5,291 nt of DNA, taken from positions 1-5,291 of the forward strand of contig JAGRBY010000521.1 of NCBI GenBank assembly GCA_020433835.1, in the 5' to 3' direction. Under the pieces are notes generated by a model that was not told the DNA's origin, ran no database searches, and saw only the letters and a program-made list of their open reading frames with translations. Shown here piece after piece: positions 1 to 4,785 of this stretch. Positions within the stretch are counted from its first letter, which is position 1. Each line of letters opens with the position of its first letter. The stretch comes from Anaerolineae bacterium (GTDB lineage: Bacteria > Chloroflexota > Anaerolineae > 4572-78 > J111). The translations under genes were made by a program, and so were the position numbers.

Positions 1-1
1 G

Positions 2-895
2 TCCGGCGGTATTGACCTTTCAGTGGGAGCCGTGATTGCGTTCACAACCGTTCTATCGGCCTACCTGGTTGAGAGCAACGGCTTCAGTCCGGCTATCGCT
101 ATCCCCGTGGTGCTGCTGGTCGGCACGGCGCTGGGAGCGGTGATGGGCAGCATTATTCACTTTTTCAACGTGCAGCCGTTTATTGTCACCCTGGCCGGAA
201 TGTTCTTTGCCCGAGGTATGTGTTTTGTCATCAGCCTCGACGCCATTACCATCAGCCATCCCTTTTATCGCGCCGTGTCGCTGTACAGAATACAGTTGCC
301 CTTCTTCGAACGCGCCTTTATATCTATCAGCGTCGTCGTCTTTCTGGTGGTTCTGTTGATGGCCCTTTTTCTGGCCCATATGACCCGCTTTGGCCGCACA
401 ATTTACGCCATCGGCGGCAACGAACAGTCGGCCCTGTTAATGGGGCTACCGGCGGCACGGGCTAAAATACTGGTCTACACCTTCAACGGCTTTTGTTCGG
501 CGCTGGCCGGCGTGGTTTTTAGCATCGACTTGCTGTCGGGCTACGGTCTCTACACCAACGGCCTGGAACTCGATGCCATTGCGGCGGTGGTTATCGGCGG
601 TACGCAGCTTACCGGCGGGGTTGGATACGTCATCGGCACTGTGTTTGGGGTGTTGATTGAAGGGCTTATTCAGACACTCGTTATCTTTCAGGGGAACCTC
701 AGTTCGTGGTGGACAAAAATTGCAGTTGGGATGCTAACCCTGCTCTTCATCGTCATCCAAAGCGCATTTGCCTCCCGCAGCGCGAAGAGAGCGCGTTTGA
801 GCGCTGCCGCCGCTGCCGCCAAAGAAGACAAAGCCGCCGGCGCGTTAAATCTACCCGGCAAACCTGCTATATCCAAAGGCAGCGAAACCGGCTGA
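2..895 (+). CDS. yjfF: Sugar ABC transporter permease, YjfF-like (5'-truncated by window edge)
   Basis: Inner-membrane permease of a ribose-class ABC importer (BPD_transp_2 family). In E. coli, YjfF pairs with YtfT, the ATPase YtfR and the binding protein YtfQ to take up galactofuranose. The frame is open from base 2 and begins with the family motif SGGIDLSVGAVIAF; compared with E. coli YjfF as I remember it, roughly 55-60 N-terminal residues lie outside the window. Other family-like blocks are FIVTLAGMFFARG, ELDAIAAVVIGGTQLTGGVG and NLSSWWTKIAVGML near the end. About eight hydrophobic segments are visible. After the last one there is a tail of about 40 residues rich in Ala, Lys and Arg (AAAAAAKEDKAAG), probably cytoplasmic and longer than usual. 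The GTG at 23 is an internal valine codon, not the start. The partner genes presumably lie to the left. The YjfF type is well supported; the actual sugar is inferred. Confidence 0.93.
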   Translation, partial: SGGIDLSVGAVIAFTTVLSAYLVESNGFSPAIAIPVVLLVGTALGAVMGSIIHFFNVQPFIVTLAGMFFARGMCFVISLDAITISHPFYRAVSLYRIQLPFFERAFISISVVVFLVVLLMALFLAHMTRFGRTIYAIGGNEQSALLMGLPAARAKILVYTFNGFCSALAGVVFSIDLLSGYGLYTNGLELDAIAAVVIGGTQLTGGVGYVIGTVFGVLIEGLIQTLVIFQGNLSSWWTKIAVGMLTLLFIVIQSAFASRSAKRARLSAAAAAAKEDKAAGALNLPGKPAISKGSETG

Positions 896-910
896 GTTTC
901 GGCATAGTAG

Positions 911-928
911 ATCAAAGTAAACTTTGAT
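911..928. other. Short perfect palindrome after the permease gene
   Basis: ATCAAAGT and ACTTTGAT are perfect 8-bp inverted arms around a 2-base centre, 15 bases after the permease stop codon. It is AT-rich and has no T-run behind it, so it is a poor intrinsic terminator. A protein-binding operator or a weak 3'-end hairpin are both possible; neither can be decided from the sequence. Confidence 0.4.
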
Positions 929-962
929 GCTCCCATCCCATCCGGACGAACAGTCACGACAT

Positions 963-1201
963 CGATCACCCTTTCCGACTAGTCCGGGTCTTTGTTCGAT
1001 ACATCGATCACCTTTCCCGACTAGTCCGGGCCTTTGTTCGATACGTCGATCACCCTTCCCGACTAGTCCGGGCCTTTGTTCGATACGTCGATCACCCTTC
1101 CCGACTAGTCCGGGCCTTTGTTCGATATGTCGATCACCCTTCCCGACTAGTCCGGGTGTATGATCGATACGTCGATCACCTTTCCCGACTAGTCCGGGTA
1201 T
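963..1201. repeat. Tandem repeat array, 42-bp unit, about 5.7 copies
   Basis: Units start at 963, 1005, 1047, 1089, 1131 and 1173; the last stops after about 29 bases. The period is exactly 42. Units 3 and 4 differ at one base, while units 1 and 5 are the most diverged. Each unit holds two near-palindromes: CCCGACTAGTCCGGG (perfect if one C is removed), and TCGA-TACG-TCGA, which in the unit 5/6 junction grows to TGATCGA-TACG-TCGATCA. A decayed partial copy may precede the array at about 939-962 (TCCGG ... ACAT). Because 42 is a multiple of three, open frames run through both strands as 14-residue repeats, but I do not regard them as genes. There are no variable spacers, so it is not a CRISPR array. 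It is a minisatellite-like array of unknown role. Confidence 0.95.
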
Positions 1202-1259
1202 CTTATTCACGTGTTGATCGACTGGGTTGCGCTGAGAGTTGGCTAAATTCTGGCGAATG

Positions 1260-1358
1260 ATGGCATTTCGAGCGACGAAGAAGCGAGAAATCCCTACAAC
1301 ATCCGTTTGTAATAGGGCTACTCAGGGATTTCTCGGCAAAAACGCCTCGAAATGCCAT
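1260..1358. repeat. Bipartite 99-bp inverted repeat / long hairpin
   Basis: The outer arms are 13 bp and perfect (ATGGCATTTCGAG at 1260-1272, its complement at 1346-1358). The inner arms are 12 bp and perfect (CGAGAAATCCCT at 1284-1295, its complement at 1324-1335). They are separated by unpaired 11- and 10-base segments, and a 28-base loop lies at the tip. The loop itself can fold: TACAA (1295-1299) pairs with TTGTA (1307-1311), and CCCT (1292-1295) can pair with AGGG at either 1314-1317 or 1324-1327. No direct repeat flanks it. It lies between the 42-bp array and the lipoprotein thioredoxin gene, about 70 bases before the start codon. It could be a dispersed REP- or MITE-type element, or a structured leader if transcription begins upstream. 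Confidence 0.85.
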
Positions 1359-1375
1359 ACCTGAACAGTTACTCA

Positions 1376-1410
1376 GCTATTAGCTAACCGCTAACTGCTA
1401 ACTGCTATTT
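1376..1410 (+). repeat. Heptanucleotide tandem array (GCTAACT-like, 5 units)
   Basis: Five consecutive 7-mers are GCTATTA, GCTAACC, GCTAACT, GCTAACT and GCTATTT. The array ends immediately before the TTAGAGGAGA that carries the Shine-Dalgarno sequence of the following gene. It resembles the short tandemly repeated heptamers (STRR) described in cyanobacterial spacers. A matching array lies at 5190-5224 on the other strand. Confidence 0.9.
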
Positions 1411-1425
1411 TTAGAGGAGAAATCT

Positions 1426-1944
1426 ATGCGGACAACGCTTGTCTGGCTGGCCTTACTACTCATCATCTCAGCCTGTAACAGCCGGCAGAACAGTGCTGAG
1501 GCCCCGCCCCCTCTACCTCCAATGACGCCCGAACCGATCTACAACTTTACGATGGAAACGCTCGATGGGGAGACGGTGTCTCTTGAGGATTTTGAGGGGC
1601 AGTGGGTGTTGGTCAACTTTTGGGCAACCTGGTGTCACCCTTGCGTTAAAGAGATGCCCTACCTACAGCGCATCGCCGATGAGGGGGAGATGGTAGTTTT
1701 AGGGGTCAACTTTAATGAGTCGCCGGGGGCGGTGGAAACGTTTATTGAGGAACACAACATCACTTTTCCTATTCTGATGAATCCCAGTGATGTGGTTTTA
1801 ACCATGTATCAAGCGCGTTCTCTGCCGCGCACCTTTGTTATTACGCCTGACGGCACTATCGTTCAACGTATTATTGGAGAAATTGTACCGGAGCAGTTTG
1901 ATGCCTGGCGCGAGCAACATGTAAAACCGCTGGCTCAGAATTAG
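1426..1944 (+). CDS. TlpA/ResA-like thiol-disulfide oxidoreductase lipoprotein
   Basis: Membrane-anchored thioredoxin-fold protein expected to act outside the cytoplasmic membrane, reducing or exchanging disulfides (as TlpA/ResA do in cytochrome c maturation). It has 172 residues. Residues 1-17 form a lipoprotein signal with lipobox I-S-A-C, so Cys17 would be lipidated. A proline-rich linker follows (about 25-37). The redoxin domain starts near residue 40; the active site is WATWC70-H-P-C73, and the cis-proline is P134 in SLPRTFVI, followed by the usual TPDG turn. The start is supported by AGAGGAG at 1413-1419, six bases before the ATG, and by the signal peptide. A heptamer array lies directly upstream. 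Its 3' end is 6 bp from an inverted repeat that may end transcription. No cytochrome genes are nearby, so the partner is unknown. Family is certain, substrate is not. Confidence 0.94.
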   Translation: MRTTLVWLALLLIISACNSRQNSAEAPPPLPPMTPEPIYNFTMETLDGETVSLEDFEGQWVLVNFWATWCHPCVKEMPYLQRIADEGEMVVLGVNFNESPGAVETFIEEHNITFPILMNPSDVVLTMYQARSLPRTFVITPDGTIVQRIIGEIVPEQFDAWREQHVKPLAQN

Positions 1945-1950
1945 TGCAAT

Positions 1951-1998
1951 AGGTGACAGTCACTTACTGGTAAATCAGCATGGCAAGTGACGGTCACC
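1951..1998. repeat. Inverted repeat between convergent genes (possible bidirectional terminator)
   Basis: GGTGACAGTCACTT (1952-1965) pairs with AAGTGACGGTCACC (1985-1998): 14-bp arms with one mismatch around a 19-base loop. Each arm is also a palindrome by itself (GTGAC-N-GTCAC). It fills the 57-bp gap between the ends of the thioredoxin and acetyltransferase genes, so a stem at both transcript ends is expected. There is no strong T-run, so the terminator role is inferred. The same 15-mer AGGTGACAGTCACTT recurs at 3080. Confidence 0.85.
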
Positions 1999-2001
1999 AT
2001 A

Positions 2002-2580
2002 TTACATAGCTGAGCCGTTGATCGTCTGCCACTCGCTGGCCAGCAAGCTGTATAAAACCAAATCGTGAAAATGGTCGTGAACCCATTCGGCCTGGCGCAG
2101 CACGCCTTCTTCCTTAAAACCCAGACGTTTCGGTATTTTGCGGCTCCGATGGTTGTCTACGGCGCATCGTATCTCAATGCGGTTCAGATTGATTTGATTG
2201 AAAGCGTGGTCAATCCAAGCCCCGCAGGCTTTGGTCATCAAGCCCCGCCCTTGAAACGGAGTTCCTAACCAATAGCCGATTTCCCCTTTTCGGTCTTCCC
2301 AACTGATAGTATTGTAACCGATACTACCGGCGATTTGGCCCCGAAACATCAGATGGGCGGCAAAAGCCTGGCCGGAGGCAAACCGCCGAAAGTTCTGCTC
2401 GATGTAATTGGACGCATCTTCAAGCGAGTGATCCTCTGAAGCCCAGGGCAGCCATGGTTTTAACTGAGGTAGACTCTCCATTACCAGAGCATGAACTTCT
2501 TCAACGTCATACTCGTCTGGTACACATAACTCGATGTCTTTATCAATAGGATAGACAAATTCAAGATTATCATTTGCCAT
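2002..2580 (-). CDS. GNAT acetyltransferase, RimJ/RimL-like
   Basis: Cytosolic acetyl-CoA-dependent N-acetyltransferase of the Acetyltransf_3 type. Relatives acetylate the N-termini of ribosomal proteins or act on small amines; the substrate here is unknown. It has 192 residues, a normal length. Visible family marks are GSIGYN (85-90), the strand and P-loop region GEIGYWLGTPFQGRGLMTKA (99-118) with the Q-G-R-G acetyl-CoA loop, NRIEIRCAVDNHRSRKIPKRLGF (about 133-155), and the closing HDHFHDLVLYSLLASEW. The region around 40-46 (LKPWLPWA) is typical of YdaF/RimL-like members. The ATG is preceded by AGAGGGG about eight bases away, in the 18-bp gap after the NUDIX stop, so the two are probably one operon with this gene second. 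Nothing is broken. The GNAT call is very secure. Confidence 0.93.
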   Translation of the reverse strand: MANDNLEFVYPIDKDIELCVPDEYDVEEVHALVMESLPQLKPWLPWASEDHSLEDASNYIEQNFRRFASGQAFAAHLMFRGQIAGSIGYNTISWEDRKGEIGYWLGTPFQGRGLMTKACGAWIDHAFNQINLNRIEIRCAVDNHRSRKIPKRLGFKEEGVLRQAEWVHDHFHDLVLYSLLASEWQTINGSAM

Positions 2581-2598
2581 AGTGTTTACCCCTCTTCT

Positions 2599-3030
2599 TT
2601 ATAGGAGTGTACTTAATGCTTCGGGCACTAATCGAACCTCGCTTTGTTCGATTTCTGCCAACGAGCGCCATTCGGCCTGAAAGTGAAGACCAACCCCGTG
2701 CTCATACCCACGAAGGGTTTTCTGCTGATACAGAGTTTTGTCCAGAAACTGAGCATCGTAAACAAAAACAATTTCATGGCCGGGCCAGCCTTCATAAATA
2801 AAGCGGTTTTCCAGCACACCGACCAGAGACACTTGGGTAATAGCCGCGTTCAGTTCCTCTTTGATTTCGCGGATGATGGCATCGCGGCTGTGTTCGCCAA
2901 ACTCAATTTCCCCGCCTAAGGGCCGGCAGAAAAAATCTTGTTTAATCGTATCAGGATAATCCGCAACCAAAATCTTATCGCCATGCCGAAATAGACAAAT
3001 GGCAATCGGTCGAATGCATTTTTTATTCAT
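2599..3030 (-). CDS. NUDIX hydrolase
   Basis: Metal-dependent hydrolase of nucleoside-diphosphate-linked compounds; the specific substrate cannot be read from sequence. With the ATG at 3030 the protein has 143 residues. The Nudix box is G40-EIEFG-E46-HSRDAII-R54-E55-I-K-E58-E59-L-N61-A: all catalytic and metal-binding positions fit GX5EX7REUXEEXGU except the final glycine, which is Asn61. The fold begins at CIRPIAICLFRHGDKILVADYP and ends at about WRSLAEIEQSEVRLVPEALSTLL. A longer reading from a GTG at 3129 adds 33 residues, but that start falls inside a repeat and the added residues are not Nudix-like, so I use the ATG. No clear Shine-Dalgarno precedes the ATG, which leaves the exact start uncertain. 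It is followed after 18 bp by the acetyltransferase gene. Confidence 0.91.
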   Translation of the reverse strand: MNKKCIRPIAICLFRHGDKILVADYPDTIKQDFFCRPLGGEIEFGEHSRDAIIREIKEELNAAITQVSLVGVLENRFIYEGWPGHEIVFVYDAQFLDKTLYQQKTLRGYEHGVGLHFQAEWRSLAEIEQSEVRLVPEALSTLL

Positions 3031-3079
3031 GGTATTGGGTTTTAACGACAGCGCAAGCGTTATTTTCTTGACTAAAGCC

Positions 3080-3131
3080 AGGTGACAGTCACTTGAAGCA
3101 CTAAAATTTGGCCAATCCGTAACTGTCACCT
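3080..3131. repeat. Inverted repeat related to the 1951-1998 element
   Basis: AGGTGACAGT (3080-3089) pairs with ACTGTCACCT (3122-3131) around a 32-base centre; the left arm continues as AGGTGACAGTCACTT, a 15-mer identical and in the same orientation to 1951-1965. The left arm is again self-palindromic (GTGAC-A-GTCAC). It lies between the nitroreductase stop and the NUDIX start. The inner part differs from the first copy, so only the ends are shared. Confidence 0.8.
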
Positions 3132-3165
3132 TTTGAACTGTACGCTTGTGTTGTCGACGTTAACG

Positions 3166-3582
3166 TTACGACTGGCGTGTTAACGCGATAACCGGGATAA
3201 CACGCGATGTTTTTTCTTCATAGTCCTTAAAGCCGGGGTACTTTGCCGATATCTTATCAAATAACTGGGTACGTTCCGGTTCTTCCGGCACCGTGGCCTG
3301 CACGGGAAACCGCTCAGAGCCGACCTCCACCTCGATCTCCGGATGGGCGACAATGTTGTAATACCAGTCGGGATTGGTCGGTGCTCCGGCTTTTGAGGCA
3401 GCGATCAACAACCGGTCGCCATCCTTTACATATGCTACCGGATTAAGACGCGGCAGCCCGCTTTTCGCTCCGGTTGTGTGCAGCAGGAGAAGGTTCATAC
3501 CCTCAAACTGACCGCTAACTTTACCGGCATTAGCCCGAAACTCTTCGATAATAGTTTTATTCCAGTCGTTTATGTTATCCAT
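3166..3582 (-). CDS. Deazaflavin (F420)-dependent nitroreductase family protein (DDN-like)
   Basis: Split beta-barrel oxidoreductase of the DDN family, whose studied members use reduced coenzyme F420 to reduce quinones or nitro compounds; some relatives may use a flavin. It has 138 residues. Typical blocks are LLLLHTTGAKSGLPRLNPVAY (31-51), the cofactor-region ASKAGAPTNPDWYYNIVAHP (62-81) followed by EIEVEVGSERFPV, and the terminal YPGFKDYEEKTSRVIPVIALTR (115-136). The start is well supported: GGAGGAA (read on this strand, 3587-3593) lies six bases before the ATG. The stop codon falls in a GTCG-ACGTTAACGT-TA-CGAC near-palindrome at 3153-3172. Upstream lies a 131-bp transposon-like element that may separate it from the next gene. 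If F420 is truly the cofactor, the host must make F420; that is not shown here. Confidence 0.9.
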   Translation of the reverse strand: MDNINDWNKTIIEEFRANAGKVSGQFEGMNLLLLHTTGAKSGLPRLNPVAYVKDGDRLLIAASKAGAPTNPDWYYNIVAHPEIEVEVGSERFPVQATVPEEPERTQLFDKISAKYPGFKDYEEKTSRVIPVIALTRQS

Positions 3583-3619
3583 AAGGTTCCTCCATATAAA
3601 TTTGGGTTAACTTAACTAT

Positions 3620-3750
3620 CACTATCTTTGCGCTTTTTTAGAAACCAGGGTTTTGATACCGCATTGATAACCTTTTGCGGCCAAAAGCGTTCTCTTTAAC
3701 GCTAAAAACCCTGGTTTCTGGCCTCAATTCTTTAAAGTGCAAAGGTAGTG
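3620..3750. mobile_element. 131-bp MITE-like element with terminal inverted repeats and 8-bp target duplication
   Basis: The ends are 17-bp inverted repeats with two mismatches: CACTATCTTTGCGCTTT at 3620-3636 and the complement of CACTACCTTTGCACTTT at 3734-3750. Directly outside each end is the same 8-mer, TTAACTAT (3612-3619 and 3751-3758), as left by transposition. Inside is a second perfect 15-bp pair, AGAAACCAGGGTTTT (3640-3654) and its complement (3705-3719). At the tip are two small hairpins: CCGCA/TGCGG (3659-3663, 3676-3680) and AGCGTT/AACGCT (3686-3691, 3698-3703). The whole can fold as a long stem ending in a junction. There is no coding capacity, so a transposase elsewhere would have to move it. 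The parent family is not recognised; several IS families make 8-bp duplications. Confidence 0.8.
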
Positions 3751-3803
3751 TTAACTATTACAAATCGCAGGAAATGGAAGTAAAAGAAAAATGCTCACTC
3801 TTC

Positions 3804-3831
3804 TCACACTCTACTCCCTACTCCCTGTCTC
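3804..3831. repeat. Short heptamer repeat at the 3' end of the PPOX gene
   Basis: CTACTCC is repeated in tandem at 3811-3817 and 3818-3824, flanked by degenerate 7-mers TCACACT (3804-3810) and CTGTCTC (3825-3831). Read on the minus strand this is GGAGTAG-type, one of the heptamer kinds seen in STRR arrays. It encodes the last residues and the stop of the neighbouring protein. Confidence 0.6.
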
Positions 3832-4254
3832 AGCAAAATAAGACTGATCACGGGCCACAATAGAGGTGGGGATAAAGTGAACCATCAAATCAAGCCCATC
3901 AATAATGTTTGTCCGAAACCAGGAACTCCACGCTGTTTGGTCATCACCAAGGTAGCGACGCAGCAGCCGGTACAATCGCTCTTGATCAAGCGGTACTACG
4001 GTTGCGTTACCGCGCAGACCGATGTGTTTCAGTACACCGCCCTCTAAATCGAAATCAACAATACCGATGGCACAGCGCCCATCGTCTTGAATGCGTTTCG
4101 GAAAGCTATCGCGCGTGTTGCCGATGAGCCAAATGGCGTTGGCCTCCCACAAAAACCAAACCGGCGACTCGCGTGCGCCGTCCTTTGACATCGTTGCCAG
4201 ATGGGCCATCAGTGGGCGTTGCAGAAACTGGTCAATATCGAAGTCGTGATCCAT
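3811..4254 (-). CDS. PPOX-fold (pyridoxamine 5'-phosphate oxidase-like) flavin/F420-type protein
   Basis: Small split beta-barrel protein of the pyridoxamine-phosphate-oxidase-like superfamily; relatives bind FMN or F420 and act as oxidoreductases, though many have no assigned substrate. It has 147 residues. Family marks are the opening FLQRPLMAHLATMSKDGARESPVWF (10-34: Leu-Ala-Thr, then D-G and S-P-V-W-F), the strand AIWLIGNTRDSFPKRIQDDGRCAIGIVD (40-67) and KHIGLRGNATVVPLD (76-90), followed by a helical part with W109 and W112. AAGGA precedes the ATG by about five bases. The final residues ETGSRE and the stop come from a heptamer repeat, so the original C-terminus may have been altered. The gene starts 35 bp after the stop of the 106-aa gene, so the two may share a transcript. 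The superfamily is secure; the cofactor is not. Confidence 0.85.
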   Translation of the reverse strand: MDHDFDIDQFLQRPLMAHLATMSKDGARESPVWFLWEANAIWLIGNTRDSFPKRIQDDGRCAIGIVDFDLEGGVLKHIGLRGNATVVPLDQERLYRLLRRYLGDDQTAWSSWFRTNIIDGLDLMVHFIPTSIVARDQSYFAETGSRE

Positions 4255-4289
4255 GGGTGTCCTTCTGTGTTTGCGTAATCAGGGTAATA

Positions 4290-4610
4290 TTACGTCGATA
4301 CGATAGCAGCATAGTGCGCGTGCAGCAGCGGCATCACTTTCTCGCGCCAAAACTTCGGCGAGATATACCCGCTCGACATCCCACCGTGGTCAAAGCGCTC
4401 GATAAAAAAGTGTTCGTCGCCGGCGATAGAATGGCCGGTCAGTGTCTCAAAAGCGGTCTCAAGCAAAACGTCTAATTCGCTCGCCGCAGCCGGTAGCGGA
4501 GTCGACGCAAAATGAACGCGCATTTCTTGCCAGAGGTGCGGATCGCCACGCAGTCCCCATTGAATGGGCTTTTCATCGAATAAAGAGGCTACTGTTTTTG
4601 TTTGTGCCAT
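4290..4610 (-). CDS. Conserved uncharacterised 106-aa protein
   Basis: I recall similar small hypothetical proteins but no function. It has 106 residues, no signal peptide and no membrane segment, so it is probably cytosolic. Visible blocks that look conserved are QWGLRGDPHLWQEM (17-30), the middle ELDVLLETAFETLTGH (45-60), and FFIERFDHGGMSSGYISPKFW (68-88) ahead of MPLLHAHY. The GGMSSG turn flanked by His and Trp is the most distinctive part. The frame has codon use like its neighbours and begins at an ATG about eight bases after a weak AGGA (minus strand). It lies 35 bp upstream of the PPOX gene and 175 bp downstream of the DUF5519 gene. Existence as a gene is likely; function is unknown. 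Confidence 0.78.
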   Translation of the reverse strand: MAQTKTVASLFDEKPIQWGLRGDPHLWQEMRVHFASTPLPAAASELDVLLETAFETLTGHSIAGDEHFFIERFDHGGMSSGYISPKFWREKVMPLLHAHYAAIVST

Positions 4611-4785
4611 CGTTTTATAAATCCTGATATTAATTTCATGTATCTTGATGTAGAAGAGGGTCAGGATAGAGCGGTAGAAGCGCAGAAATAAAGTGTTAAG
4701 AAAGCTCTATAAAGTATAGCACGTCTAATTCTGATGCAAAAAGCTTGCCGGATTTTTCTTTTGAGGCTGGCCTGATTCGATAAGG
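4611..4785. other. Spacer with one weak hairpin
   Basis: This 175-bp gap has no gene. The only structure worth naming is CCTGATT (4771-4777) with AATCAGG (4788-4794), perfect 7-bp arms and a 10-base loop that overlaps the DUF5519 stop codon. It could lightly impede transcription, but it lacks a T-run on the minus strand. I see no clear promoter, although one for the 106-aa gene would be expected here. Confidence 0.4.

Noticed and set aside
53..379. Minus-strand open frame opposite the permease
   Set aside because: It is a shadow of a clear transporter gene, with His/Gln/Asp-rich low-complexity translation and no family resemblance.
911..928. Intrinsic terminator for the permease operon
   Set aside because: The stem is AT-rich, its loop is only two bases and no T-run follows, so it is listed only as a palindrome.
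963..1201. CRISPR array
   Set aside because: The whole 42-bp unit repeats, including the parts that would be spacers; no unique spacers and no cas genes are present.
851..1210. Open frame on the minus strand through the 42-bp array, giving 14-residue repeats (PGLVGKGDR...)
   Set aside because: It is open only because 42 is a multiple of three. The plus strand is open too, the frame runs into the permease gene's tail, it has only a GTG start, and changes between units show no bias toward silent sites.
1260..1358. Target site duplication around the 99-bp hairpin
   Set aside because: The bases just outside each end (GGCGAATG and ACCTGAAC) do not match, so recent insertion cannot be claimed.
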